Source: Halomonas elongata
GTDB lineage: Bacteria; Pseudomonadota; Gammaproteobacteria; Pseudomonadales; Halomonadaceae
Length of the DNA stretch: 62,117 bases
Direction: 5' to 3'
Assembly (NCBI RefSeq): GCF_029081005.1
Contig: NZ_JAJQTQ010000022.1
Span: 1 to 62,117 of the forward strand
Each line of letters opens with the position of its first letter. The stretch's first letter is position 1. The notes below the pieces were generated by a model, which saw nothing but the letters and a program-made list of their open reading frames with translations, was not told where the DNA came from and made no database searches. A program made the position numbers and the translations under genes. Below, in pieces: positions 27,595 through 38,558 of this stretch.

Positions 27595-28455
27595 TCAGGA
27601 CTCGTCCATCTGCCTGCTGGATGGCGGGCTCCCATTCTGTTGAATCAACAGGGTCTCCAGCCTCGCCACCTGTTCATGCAATTCGCGCACATCACCACGC
27701 AGCCCCTGCATCTCGGCCGCTTCTCCTTCGCCGCTTTCCAGCTCGATCGCCACGCTTTCCTTCTGCATCACATCCAGCACGATGCCAATCATCATGTTCA
27801 GGAAGATGAAGGCGGTGAGGAAGATGAAGGTCAGGTAATACAGCCAGCTCCAGGCGAAGTCTTCCTGGGTGGCATACATGATGTCGGTCCAGTCTTCGAA
27901 GGTCGCGATACGAAACAGGGTCAGCATGGCGACGGCGATATTGCCCCAGAGGTAGTCGTCGACCCCGGCAAACAGGAAGCTGCCGACCGCGGCGTAGATA
28001 TAGAAGATGATGAACATCAACAGCGCCACGTACCCCATCCGCGGAATCGACTTGACGAGCGCCGTCATCAGCATGCGCAACTCGGGGATCATCGAGACCA
28101 GTCGCAGCACACGGAATATCCGCAGCAGCCGCGCCAGCAGGACCATATCCGACTCACCCATCGGAATCAGGCTCGCCGTGACGATCAGAAAGTCGAAGAC
28201 GTTCCAGCCCTGCTTGAAGAAGTCACGCAGGCGCTTCTCCGCCGCCATGCGGATCAGGATTTCCACCAGGAAGAACACCGTGACCGCCAGGTCCATTGCC
28301 AGCAGCCAATAGTGAAAACGGCTGGTTTCCTCGTAGGTCTTGGCACCGATCAGCAAGGCCGAGATGACGATGATGGCAATGACCACCGCCTCGAAGAGCT
28401 TGTTCGCCCGAATGCGCTCGAATCGGTCGCGCCAGGTCAGTATGTGCGTATTCAC
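27595..28455 (-). CDS. Voltage-gated cation channel, BacNav family, with calcium-type selectivity filter
   Basis: A 286-residue single-domain six-helix channel subunit (homotetramer in the family), with GTG start. The voltage-sensor helix S4 is at about 106-120 with arginines every third position (R109, R112, R115, R118). The pore filter reads T-F-E-D-W-T-D (185-191), S6 is at about 208-229 (F-I-F-L-N-M-M-I-G-I-V-L), and a C-terminal heptad-patterned coiled coil at about 248-272 would bundle the tetramer. NaChBac has L-E-S-W-A-S at the filter; the two extra aspartates here are those reported to convert NaChBac to calcium selectivity. It starts ten bases after serB ends, so probably cotranscribed with it. 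Confidence 0.9.
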   Translation of the reverse strand: MNTHILTWRDRFERIRANKLFEAVVIAIIVISALLIGAKTYEETSRFHYWLLAMDLAVTVFFLVEILIRMAAEKRLRDFFKQGWNVFDFLIVTASLIPMGESDMVLLARLLRIFRVLRLVSMIPELRMLMTALVKSIPRMGYVALLMFIIFYIYAAVGSFLFAGVDDYLWGNIAVAMLTLFRIATFEDWTDIMYATQEDFAWSWLYYLTFIFLTAFIFLNMMIGIVLDVMQKESVAIELESGEGEAAEMQGLRGDVRELHEQVARLETLLIQQNGSPPSSRQMDES

Positions 28456-28465
28456 GCGTGCCCCC

Positions 28466-29677
28466 TCACCCTCGCTCTTCCAGGTCCACCTGCCGATAGC
28501 CGATCAGGTAAAGCACGGCGTCGAGGCCGAGCGTCGAGATACTCTGCCTGGCCTGCTGCCGCACCAGGGGCTTGGCACGAAAGGCGATGCCCAGGCCGGC
28601 GGCGGCCAGCATCTTGAGGTCATTGGCACCATCGCCGACGGCGATGGTCTGCTCCATGGCCAGGCCCTCGCGCTCGGCGATCTCGTGAAGCAATCGTGCC
28701 TTGCGTTCGGCGTCGACGATCGGCTCGCGGACCTCGCCGGTCACCTTGCCGTTCTCGATCACCAGTTCATTGGCGTGAATCTCGTCGAAACCAAGCCGTT
28801 GCTGGAGATGCTCGGCAAAATAGGTAAAGCCACCGGAGAGAATAGCGGTGCGATAACCGAGCCGCTTGAGGTGGCCCATCAGGCGCTCCACGCCATCCAT
28901 CAACGGTAGCTGTTCGGCGATCTCGGCCAGCACCGATTCGTCGAGGCCACGGAGCTTCGCCATGCGCTCTCGGAAGCTTTGCTGGAAATCCAGCTCGCCG
29001 CGCATGGCACGCTCGGTGATCTCCGCCACCTCATCGAAAACGCCATGGCGACGCGCCAGCTCGTCGATCACTTCGGTCTGGATCAACGTCGAATCCATGT
29101 CGAAGCACACCAGGCGACGATGCCGACGCCAGATCGAATCTTCCTGCAGGGCGATATCGATACCATGGACCGCCCCCAGTGCCAGGGCCTTCTCGCGTAA
29201 TGCTTCGATATCCACGTCGTCGCCACGCAGCCAGCACTCGACACAGGCACCGTGCTGCGGCATCGCACCATCGAGGGATTCACGTCCGGACAATCGATGA
29301 ATCAACTCCACGGTCAATCCATGTTCGGCGGTCAACGCCCCGACCTCCGCCAGGATCCCGGCCGGTAGATGCGGCGCCAGCAACGTCATGATCAAGCGCG
29401 GTTGGCCGGCCTGCAGGCTCCAGCGATGGTAATCCTCGGCACTGACCTGGATCGCCTGGACATCCAGCCCCAGCTCGTCCCCCGCCGCCGACAAGGCGCC
29501 TTCGAGATCGGCCTCGCGATCCAGCCCCACCAGCGCCTCCAGGGACAGAATCCCGAAGGTGACGCTCTGGTTGATGTCCAGCAGCCGGGCACCGCTTCTC
29601 GCCAAGGCCCGGCCCAGCCCCGCCAACTGACCGGGGCGGGCACTGCCGGTCGCGCGAATCAAAACTCGTCGTGTCAT
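28466..29677 (-). CDS. serB: Phosphoserine phosphatase SerB
   Basis: SerB hydrolyses O-phosphoserine to serine, the last step of serine synthesis. The 403-residue protein has two N-terminal ACT-like regulatory domains (about 1-180) and a C-terminal HAD phosphatase with the nucleophile motif D-M-D-S-T at 193-197, L-S-G-G-F-T-Y-F (motif II) and G-D-G-A-N-D-L-K (motif III). This ACT-ACT-HAD layout is common in Pseudomonas-type SerB. parC lies upstream beyond a heptamer-arm element, as in other gammaproteobacteria. Confidence 0.96.
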   Translation of the reverse strand: MTRRVLIRATGSARPGQLAGLGRALARSGARLLDINQSVTFGILSLEALVGLDREADLEGALSAAGDELGLDVQAIQVSAEDYHRWSLQAGQPRLIMTLLAPHLPAGILAEVGALTAEHGLTVELIHRLSGRESLDGAMPQHGACVECWLRGDDVDIEALREKALALGAVHGIDIALQEDSIWRRHRRLVCFDMDSTLIQTEVIDELARRHGVFDEVAEITERAMRGELDFQQSFRERMAKLRGLDESVLAEIAEQLPLMDGVERLMGHLKRLGYRTAILSGGFTYFAEHLQQRLGFDEIHANELVIENGKVTGEVREPIVDAERKARLLHEIAEREGLAMEQTIAVGDGANDLKMLAAAGLGIAFRAKPLVRQQARQSISTLGLDAVLYLIGYRQVDLEERG

Positions 29678-29693
29678 GTTAACCCCAGTCTTA

Positions 29694-29841
29694 AGCTAGA
29701 AGCTGGAAGCTGAAAGAACCCCAAGGTCACAGGGGGTCCCCAGCCTTGGAAGGAAGCTCGATGTTCCAGGCTCATCCCACTGCCTCGAAACTCACAGCGA
29801 TGCTTGGTTTTCTTCAAGCTTCAAGCTTCCGGCTTCGAGCT
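29694..29841. repeat. Heptamer-arm element between parC and serB
   Basis: Left arm AGCTAGA-AGCTGGA-AGCTGAA at 29694-29714; right arm of inverted units from about 29811 to 29841. A core with CCCCAAGG and GGGGTCCCC blocks lies between. The right arm encodes the last residues E-S-S-K-P-E-A and the stop codon of parC, so the element replaced or extended the 3' end of that gene. Confidence 0.75.
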
Positions 29842-32082
29842 TTCCAGGCGGTCGACCTTCTGCAGCCCTCGCGGCAGCTTGCTGCCGCGCCGGCCACGTT
29901 CTCCTCGATAGTAATCGAGCTCGCTGGCCTTGAGCGTCAACTTGCGCTTGCCGGCATGCACCACCAGAGCCTGTCCGGGCCCCAGCAGCGTCAGATCGCG
30001 CAGGAATTCCTCGCGACGGGCGGCACGGGCGCCGGGGATATCGATCATCTTGTTGCCCTTGCCCTTGGCCATTTCGGGCAACTGATCGAGGGGAAAGACC
30101 AACAGGCGTCCCTCGTTGGACACCGCCGCCACGCTGATTCCTTCGCCGTCGGGCACTATCGTCGGCGCCAGTACATTGCAGCCCCTGGGCACCGACAGCA
30201 CGCCCTTGCCTGCCTTGTTCTTGCCGGTCAGCGCCTCGAGCGGCGCGATGAAGCCATAGCCTCCGTCCGAAGCCAGCAGGTAACGCGTCGTGGGCGGCGC
30301 CAGCATCACGCCGGCCATGTGGGCCCCGGCCGCCACATTGACACGGCCGGTGACCGGCTCGCCCTGGCTACGCGCACTGGGCAGGTTGTGGGCGGTCAGG
30401 GTGTAGGCGCGTCCGGTGTCGTCGAGCAGCACCAGGGGCTGATTGGTCTTGCCCCGGGCAGCCAGCGCAAAACGATCGCCGGCCTTGTAGGAAAGCCCGG
30501 CTGGGTCGATGTCATGTCCCTTGGCGCTGCGGATCCAGCCCTTTTCGGAGAGCACGACGGTGACGGGATCGGCACCGACGAGCTCCACCTCGGACAGGGC
30601 CCGGGCTTCCTCGCGCTCGACCATCGGCGCACGACGCGGATCGCCATATTCCTCGGCGGCGGTGCGCAGCTCGCGCTCGATCAGGTCGGTCAAGGCCGCC
30701 TCATTGCCGAGCAATTCCTTCAGGTGCTTGCGCTCTTCTTCCAGCTCGTCCTGCTCGCCACGGATCTTCATCTCCTCGAGCTTGGCCAGGTGACGCAGGC
30801 GCAGCTCGAGGATCGCCTCGGCCTGGCGTTCGCTGAGACCGAAGGCCTCGATGAGCGCAGGCTTGGGTTCATCCTCTTCTCGGATGATGCGGATCACCTC
30901 GTCGATGTTGAGGTAGGCGGCCAGCAACCCCTCGAGGATATGCAGCCGGTCCTCTACCTTGCCGAGACGGTGTTCGAGGCGTCGCCGTACCGTGCTACGG
31001 CGGAAGTCCAGCCACTCGCCGAGCAGCCCGGCCAGCGACAGCACCCGGGGTCGACCGTCCAGGCCGATCACGTTCATGTTGACGCGGATATTCTTCTCGA
31101 GATCGGTGGTGGCGAACAGGTGTGCCATCAGCGATTCGACATCCACCCGGCTGGAGCGCGGCTCGATCACCAGCCGAGTCGGCTCCTCGTGGGTGGATTC
31201 ATCACGCAGATCGGCGACCATCGGCAGCTTTTTGGCCTGCATCTGGGCGGCGATCTGCTCCAGCACCTTGGCGCCACTCACCTGATAAGGCAGGGCGGTG
31301 ATCACCACGTTGCTCTCTTCCCGCACGAAGCGAGCCCGCACCTTCACCGAGCCCCGGCCGCTCTCGTAGATCTTGCGCAGGTCGGAGGCCGGCGTGATGA
31401 TCTCGGCCTCGGAGGGGAAATCCGGCCCGGGCAGGTAGGCCATCAGATCGGCGGTGGTCGTCTCGGGCTGGCGAAGTAGATGGCAGGTCGCCTCGACGAC
31501 TTCGCCCACGTTGTGCGGTGGAATGTCGGTGGCCATGCCCACGGCAATGCCGGTGCCGCCGTTGAGCAGCACATGAGGCAGACGGGCGGGCAGTACCACC
31601 GGCTCATTCATGGTGCCGTCGAAATTGGGCGCCCAGTCGACGGTGCCCTGACCGAGCTCGCTGAGCAACACCTCGGAGAACTTCGACAACCGCGCCTCGG
31701 TGTAGCGCATGGCGGCAAAGGACTTGGGATCGTCGGGGCTGCCCCAGTTGCCTTGCCCATCCACCAGCGGGTAGCGATAGCTGAAAGGCTGGGCCATCAG
31801 CACCATGGCCTCGTAGCAGGCGCTGTCGCCGTGGGGATGGAACTTGCCCAGCACGTCGCCGACGGTACGCGCCGACTTCTTGTACTTGGCATTGGCGCTG
31901 AGCGCCAGCTCGCGCATGGCATAGACGATGCGCCGCTGTACCGGCTTCATGCCATCGCCGATGTGCGGCAACGCCCGGTCGAGGATGACGTACATCGAAT
32001 AATCGAGATACGCCTTCTCGGTATACTCGCGAAGGGACAGACGCTCGACGTCGCCCTCCGCCACCTGGATATCCATGGTCAT
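29821..32082 (-). CDS. parC: DNA topoisomerase IV subunit A
   Basis: ParC is the DNA-cleaving subunit of topoisomerase IV, which unlinks replicated chromosomes. The 753-residue protein has the catalytic tyrosine in [10 protein letters not shown] (Y127) and the quinolone region [11 protein letters not shown] with serine 87 and glutamate 91, the susceptible-type residues. The C-terminal beta-pinwheel follows from about residue 500. Its last codons and stop lie within a heptamer-arm element. parE is upstream on the same strand. Confidence 0.97.
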   Translation of the reverse strand: MTMDIQVAEGDVERLSLREYTEKAYLDYSMYVILDRALPHIGDGMKPVQRRIVYAMRELALSANAKYKKSARTVGDVLGKFHPHGDSACYEAMVLMAQPFSYRYPLVDGQGNWGSPDDPKSFAAMRYTEARLSKFSEVLLSELGQGTVDWAPNFDGTMNEPVVLPARLPHVLLNGGTGIAVGMATDIPPHNVGEVVEATCHLLRQPETTTADLMAYLPGPDFPSEAEIITPASDLRKIYESGRGSVKVRARFVREESNVVITALPYQVSGAKVLEQIAAQMQAKKLPMVADLRDESTHEEPTRLVIEPRSSRVDVESLMAHLFATTDLEKNIRVNMNVIGLDGRPRVLSLAGLLGEWLDFRRSTVRRRLEHRLGKVEDRLHILEGLLAAYLNIDEVIRIIREEDEPKPALIEAFGLSERQAEAILELRLRHLAKLEEMKIRGEQDELEEERKHLKELLGNEAALTDLIERELRTAAEEYGDPRRAPMVEREEARALSEVELVGADPVTVVLSEKGWIRSAKGHDIDPAGLSYKAGDRFALAARGKTNQPLVLLDDTGRAYTLTAHNLPSARSQGEPVTGRVNVAAGAHMAGVMLAPPTTRYLLASDGGYGFIAPLEALTGKNKAGKGVLSVPRGCNVLAPTIVPDGEGISVAAVSNEGRLLVFPLDQLPEMAKGKGNKMIDIPGARAARREEFLRDLTLLGPGQALVVHAGKRKLTLKASELDYYRGERGRRGSKLPRGLQKVDRLESSKPEA

Positions 32083-32149
32083 AGCACGGTGACCTTTTTA
32101 TGCGATCGTGGGATCTTTGAGGAAAGTGCCCTCTTCAACCTCTGTGATG

Positions 32150-32225
32150 AGCTGTAAGCCGGAAGCTTGAAGTTACCCCTGGCCATCGCGGGTTTTCTTC
32201 CAGCTTCCGGCTTCGAGCTTCCAGC
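32150..32225. repeat. Heptamer-arm element between parE and parC
   Basis: Left arm AGCTGTA-AGCCGGA-AGCTTGA at 32150-32170 and right arm of inverted units (TTCCAGC, TTCCGGC, TTCGAGC, TTCCAGC) at about 32198-32225, with a short core containing CCCCTGG and a T-run. The parE stop codon directly abuts the right arm. The shared AGCCGGA variant occurs in both arms. Confidence 0.75.
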
Positions 32226-34109
<1,884 letters not shown>

Positions 34110-34232
34110 TCACCCAGACTGGTTACGGTCATTCGGTTGTCTCCTGAACGCGGGCTGCCCTTTCCGTGAATACGTGTCCGTGAATGTTCGATCGTGTCTC
34201 ACCTGCCCCGCCCTGGGGCCCGACACCATCAC

Positions 34233-34859
34233 TCAACGCTGCGTCGCCACCGCCCCCGACGGCAGCGCATGGCCGCCATGGGCCAGGATCGCCGGAAGAT
34301 AGTCGGCCAGGGCGGAAAACCCATGGTCGCCCCCGGGGTGCAGGATGCTGGTCGCGCCCCGATAGAATGCCCAGGCATCGCGAGCGCCCAGGGTCTCGTC
34401 GGCCGTGCCCAGCAACAACAGATAGCGCCTCGCTTCGACTCGCTCGGGGGTGAGTGCCTCCAGCGCTTGATGGTGTGCCTCCTCGACCCGAAAATGCTCG
34501 CCGTTGTATGGGTTGACGAAGGCTTCACCGATCCAGGACATCACCAGCCGGGCAGGGGACACGGCCGGATTGATCAGGACCGCCGGCAGATCGTGGCGTT
34601 CGGCGATCAGGGTCGCCAGAAAGCCGCCCATCGAACTTCCCACCACCATCGGTGCCCGTCCCAGCTCGTCCAGACACGCCTCGGCCTCCGCCAGCGCCTG
34701 TTCGGGTCGATGCGGCAACTGAGGCGTCGCGCAGGGCAGCGACAGTCGCTCGCAGGCCACGCGCATCAGCGTCGCCTTCGGGGAGGCGCTGCCGCTGTTG
34801 AAACCGTGCAGATAGAGTACGCCACTGGCTGGCTTTGGCGATCGCATGGCACTCAGCAT
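34233..34859 (-). CDS. yqiA: YqiA-type alpha/beta-hydrolase (esterase)
   Basis: A 208-residue member of the UPF0227/YqiA family of small esterases, with L-Y-L-H-G-F-N-S-G-S-A-S-P-K-A near the N-terminus, the nucleophile elbow V-G-S-S-M-G-G-F-L-A-T, and a C-terminal histidine in G-G-D-H-G-F. E. coli YqiA cleaves short acyl esters in vitro; its cellular substrate is not known. It is encoded just upstream of parE, as in E. coli. An alternative start lies at 34847 (M-R-S-P-K-P). Confidence 0.88.
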   Translation of the reverse strand: MLSAMRSPKPASGVLYLHGFNSGSASPKATLMRVACERLSLPCATPQLPHRPEQALAEAEACLDELGRAPMVVGSSMGGFLATLIAERHDLPAVLINPAVSPARLVMSWIGEAFVNPYNGEHFRVEEAHHQALEALTPERVEARRYLLLLGTADETLGARDAWAFYRGATSILHPGGDHGFSALADYLPAILAHGGHALPSGAVATQR

Positions 34860-34913
34860 ACCCGAACCCCTGTATATATGGCCAGCATCGTCATCTTGAC
34901 GACGTTCCCCGCC

Positions 34914-36599
34914 TCAGCTCGACTCTCGTGATTCGGCCCTCCAGACGGCCTGGATGAGGCCCCGGGTGGAGTCATCCATCCCCTCGAGTCCGCTTTCGTG
35001 CTCGAGGATGCGTCGCGTCTCGCCGGCCAGCGTCTTGCCGAGCTCCACGCCCCATTGATCGAAGGGGTTGATGTCCCAGATGGTCGCCTGAACGAAGACC
35101 TTGTGCTCGTACAGCGCGACCAGGGCCCCCAGGGTTCGGGGCGTCAGGCGATCCAGCAACAGGGTACTGGAAGGCTGGTTACCGGCATAGCGCTTGTGGC
35201 CGGGACGCGGCCCCTCGTCCTCGAGCGCCGCATCGCCCAGCATCAGGGCGCGAGACTGGGCGAAGCAATTGGCCAGCGTCAGGCGATGTTGGCTCATCAG
35301 ATGATCGCGGGTGGCCGGATCGACCACGTCATCATAGCGCACCCGGGGCGCGATGAAGTCGCACTCCACGGACTGCGTGCCCTGGTGCAACAGCTGATAG
35401 AAGGCATGCTGGGCATTCGGGCCGAGCTGCCCCCACAGCACCGGACAGGTGGAATAGCCCACCGGTTCGCCATCATGATTGACCGACTTGCCGTTGGACT
35501 CCATCTCGAGTTGCTCGAGGTAGGCGGCGAAATATTCGAGGCGTCCGTCATAGGGCAGGATGGAATGCGCCCGGATATCCAGGAAGTTGACGTTCCATAT
35601 CCCCGCCAGCGCCAGCAGCACGGGCAGGTTGTCGCCCAGTTCGGCCTCGCTGAAGTGACGATCCATATCATGAGCGCCGGCCAGCAGTTCGCGGAAGTGC
35701 TGCATGCCCACCACCAGGGCAATCGGCAGGCCGATCCCGCCCCACAAGGAGTAACGTCCGCCGACCCACTCCCAGAACTCGAGCTGGTGTGCGTCATCGA
35801 TGCCCCATTCGCGCATCTTGTCGGGACTGGCCGAGACGCCGATGAAGTGCTGACGCATGACCAGCGACTCATCGACGCCCTCCTCCCGGTCGCCGCCAAG
35901 CAGCCTGGCCTTCAACCAATTCCGTGCGGTACGGGCATTGGTCAGGGTGTCGATGGTGGTGAAGGACTTCGAGGACAACACGAACAATGTCGTCTCGGGA
36001 TTGAGCCGCGCCAGGTAATCGGCGAGCTGCGAGCCGTCCATGGTCGAGGCGAAGTGCACATCGATGCGATGGATCCCCTCGGGCCGATAATCGGCCAGGG
36101 CATGAGTGACCATCAAGGGGCCGAGGTCCGAGCCACCGACACCGAGATTGACCACATCACGAATGGGCTTGCCCGTGGCTCCGCGCCACTGGCCCGCGTG
36201 GAAGCGTTCGACCATGCCCGCCATGCGATCCAGGGTATCGTGCACCGAGGCCACCAGATCCTCGCCTTCCACCTCGAGGCTGGCATCGGGCGGCAAGCGA
36301 AGCGCCGTATGCAGCGCCGGCCGATTCTCGCTGAGGTTGAGCCGCTCGCCGGCCAGCAACCCATGGATGGCATCCGGCACGCCGGCGTCACGGGCCAGCG
36401 CCAGCAGCAACGCAAGCGTCCGCTCGTCCCAGCGCTGCTTGGAAAGATCGAGTGTCAGGCCGGCGGCGTACCGGCTGAAATCGGCGAAGCGTCCCTGGTG
36501 CTCGACGAAGAGCTCGCGCAGGTGTCGTCGGCCCATGTCGTCGGCATGTTCGGCCAGGGCGCGCCAGGCACCCCGCTGTTCGACGGGGGATTGGCTCAT
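34914..36599 (-). CDS. pgi: Glucose-6-phosphate isomerase
   Basis: Pgi interconverts glucose-6-phosphate and fructose-6-phosphate. The start at 36599 has AGGAGG before it and gives 561 residues; the longer frame reads into the divergent cmoA promoter. Landmarks are N-L-G-V-G-G-S-D-L-G-P, F-V-L-S-S-K-S-F-T-T-I-D-T, and the family signature G-G-R-Y-S-L-W-G-G-I-G-L-P. The E-Q-L-E-M-E-S-N-G-K segment carries the conserved active-site region. It is divergent from cmoA with an 86-base gap. Confidence 0.96.
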   Translation of the reverse strand: MSQSPVEQRGAWRALAEHADDMGRRHLRELFVEHQGRFADFSRYAAGLTLDLSKQRWDERTLALLLALARDAGVPDAIHGLLAGERLNLSENRPALHTALRLPPDASLEVEGEDLVASVHDTLDRMAGMVERFHAGQWRGATGKPIRDVVNLGVGGSDLGPLMVTHALADYRPEGIHRIDVHFASTMDGSQLADYLARLNPETTLFVLSSKSFTTIDTLTNARTARNWLKARLLGGDREEGVDESLVMRQHFIGVSASPDKMREWGIDDAHQLEFWEWVGGRYSLWGGIGLPIALVVGMQHFRELLAGAHDMDRHFSEAELGDNLPVLLALAGIWNVNFLDIRAHSILPYDGRLEYFAAYLEQLEMESNGKSVNHDGEPVGYSTCPVLWGQLGPNAQHAFYQLLHQGTQSVECDFIAPRVRYDDVVDPATRDHLMSQHRLTLANCFAQSRALMLGDAALEDEGPRPGHKRYAGNQPSSTLLLDRLTPRTLGALVALYEHKVFVQATIWDINPFDQWGVELGKTLAGETRRILEHESGLEGMDDSTRGLIQAVWRAESRESS

Positions 36600-36685
36600 G
36601 GATGCCCTCCTGGTGATCCTGTCGTGCAGCCCGAGGCAGGGAGGCGTAGAATGGCGGGCTTCCAGCCCAACGCCTCGACCTGCCC

Positions 36686-37429
36686 ATGAGTGACGCATCT
36701 TACCGTGACGCCATCTTTACGACACCCCTGGACCGGGTGGCGCGTTTCTCCTTCGACGAACGCGTGGTGGCCTGTTTCCCCGACATGATCCGCCGCTCGG
36801 TGCCGGGATATGGCCAGATTCTCGCCATGCTTGGCCCCCTCGCCCGCCGCCACCTGCGCCATGGCGGCCATGTCTATGACCTGGGATGCTCCCTGGGTGC
36901 CGCAGGCCTGGCGCTGGCCGGCCAGTTGCCGGTGGCGGCCTTTCGCTACACCGGCGTCGACCTCTCGCCGACGATGGTCGAGCGCGCTCGCCAGACACTG
37001 CACGAAGAATGCCCCGAACACGACATGGCGGTGATCGAAGGCGACATCCGCTACCAGACCTACGATGCCTCGGGCATGATCCTGCTCAACTTCACCCTGC
37101 AGTTTCTCGCCCCGGCGGATCGCGACGCCGTGATCGCGCGTCTCTTCGAAGCCCTGGAGCCCGGCGGCGTGCTGATCCTGTCCGAGAAGATCATCGCCGA
37201 CGACGAACAGGACAACGCCTGGCTGGTCGAGCGCTACCACGACTTCAAGCGTGCCAACGGCTACAGCGACCTGGAGATCAGCCAGAAACGCACGGCCCTG
37301 GAAAACGTCCTGGTACCGGATACCCTGGCGGCCCATCATGCGCGGCTCGAACGCGCCGGTTTCAGCCGCTCGCTGACCTGGTTCCAGTACCTTAACTTCG
37401 CTTCGTTGATCGCCTTCAAGGAGGCCTGA
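36686..37429 (+). CDS. cmoA: Carboxy-S-adenosyl-L-methionine synthase CmoA
   Basis: CmoA makes carboxy-SAM from SAM and prephenate, the donor for 5-carboxymethoxyuridine (cmo5U) at tRNA wobble position 34. The 247-residue protein has the SAM-binding V-Y-D-L-G-C-S-L-G-A-A, the segment V-E-R-A-R-Q-T-L-H and I-L-L-N-F-T-L-Q-F-L, and the C-terminal W-F-Q-Y-L-N-F typical of CmoA. The cmoB gene follows after two bases. cmoM, the third enzyme, is 9 kb away in this window. Confidence 0.95.
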   Translation: MSDASYRDAIFTTPLDRVARFSFDERVVACFPDMIRRSVPGYGQILAMLGPLARRHLRHGGHVYDLGCSLGAAGLALAGQLPVAAFRYTGVDLSPTMVERARQTLHEECPEHDMAVIEGDIRYQTYDASGMILLNFTLQFLAPADRDAVIARLFEALEPGGVLILSEKIIADDEQDNAWLVERYHDFKRANGYSDLEISQKRTALENVLVPDTLAAHHARLERAGFSRSLTWFQYLNFASLIAFKEA

Positions 37430-37431
37430 CG

Positions 37432-38424
37432 TTGAGTATTCCCGACGCTCATCGCCCCCTCTATCAAGCCTTCCTCGACCAGGGCCTGGACACCTGGCTG
37501 GCCCGGCTTCCCGAGCAGCTCGGCCGAGGACTCGACCGCAAGCGACATGGCGACCTGCCGGCCTGGGAGAAGGCCGTGGCCAAGCTGCCGCCATTGCCCG
37601 AGTCGCGCCGGGTCAGGCTCGACACCGACAGCGTGACGGTGGAATGCGCGCTGGACGACGCCCGGCGCCGCCAGTGCGAAAGTCTGCTGCGTGCCCTGTC
37701 CCCCTGGCGCAAGGGCCCCTACCGGCTCGGCGACGTGACTATCGACACCGAGTGGCGTTCCGACTGGAAATGGCAGCGCGTCGCCCCCTACCTGGCGCCG
37801 CTGCACGGACGCCGGGTGCTCGACGTGGGCGGCGGCAACGGCTATCACGCCTGGCGCATGGCCGGTGCCGGCGCCACCTTCACGCTGGTCATCGATCCGT
37901 CGCCACGTTTCTTCTGGCAGTTCCAGGCCGTGCGTCACTTCGTCGGCGACGCCGACGGCGGACGCACCCACTTCCTCCCGGCTGGCATCGAAGACGTACC
38001 CGACGACCTGGCTGCCTTCGACACCGTCTTCTCCATGGGCGTGCTCTACCACCGCCCTTCGCCGCTGGAACACCTGGCCCAGCTCAAGGCCGCCTTGCGG
38101 CCGGGCGGGGAACTGGTGCTGGAGACCCTGGTGGTACGCGGCGATGACACCACGGTGCTGCTGCCAGGCGAGCGTTACGCCGCCATGCCCAATGTCTATT
38201 TCCTGCCCTCTTCCGCGGCGCTGGTCGGCTGGCTCGAACGTTGCGGCTTCGAGAATGCCCGCGTGGTCGACGAGGCCGACACCAGCCTCGACGAGCAGCG
38301 TGCCACCGACTGGATGACCTTCCAGTCCCTGGCCGACTTCCTCGATCCCGAAGATGCGACTCGGACCCGCGAGGGTTACCCCGCGCCACGCCGCGCCGTG
38401 ATACTCGCCAATCGTCCCGCCTGA
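37432..38424 (+). CDS. cmoB: tRNA U34 carboxymethyltransferase CmoB
   Basis: CmoB transfers the carboxymethyl group from carboxy-SAM to 5-hydroxyuridine 34 of tRNAs, which broadens wobble decoding. The gene starts with TTG at 37432, preceded by AAGGAGG at seven bases. The 330-residue protein has V-L-D-V-G-G-G-N-G-Y-H-A-W-R-M-A-G-A-G as the cofactor-binding loop, the conserved K near W-K-W-Q-R-V-A-P, and S-M-G-V-L-Y-H-R. It is coupled to cmoA and ends before a strong hairpin at 38451-38486. Confidence 0.95.
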   Translation: MSIPDAHRPLYQAFLDQGLDTWLARLPEQLGRGLDRKRHGDLPAWEKAVAKLPPLPESRRVRLDTDSVTVECALDDARRRQCESLLRALSPWRKGPYRLGDVTIDTEWRSDWKWQRVAPYLAPLHGRRVLDVGGGNGYHAWRMAGAGATFTLVIDPSPRFFWQFQAVRHFVGDADGGRTHFLPAGIEDVPDDLAAFDTVFSMGVLYHRPSPLEHLAQLKAALRPGGELVLETLVVRGDDTTVLLPGERYAAMPNVYFLPSSAALVGWLERCGFENARVVDEADTSLDEQRATDWMTFQSLADFLDPEDATRTREGYPAPRRAVILANRPA

Positions 38425-38450
38425 GCCACTCGAACGCCTCGATAAAACGA

Positions 38451-38486
38451 CAGGGCCCCGCCGCGAACCGACGCGACGGGGCCCTG
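38451..38486 (+). terminator. Hairpin after cmoB
   Basis: CAGGGCCCCG and CGGGGCCCTG form a perfect 10-base-pair stem with a 16-base loop between the convergent cmoB and cysN genes. It is not followed by a run of T on either strand, so it may work as a Rho-assisted or bidirectional terminator. Confidence 0.6.
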
Positions 38487-38519
38487 GTGGCTACCTCAAT
38501 GCGCTCTGTCTCGACGCTG

Positions 38520-38555
38520 CCGGTGCCGCTCCCCCGAGAGCGGGAGCGGCACCGG
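38520..38555 (-). terminator. Hairpin just downstream of cysN
   Basis: CCGGTGCCGCTCCC and GGGAGCGGCACCGG form a perfect 14-base-pair stem with an 8-base loop, only four bases beyond the cysN stop. There is no T-run; it may protect the 3' end or end transcription with Rho. Confidence 0.6.
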
Positions 38556-38558
38556 CGA

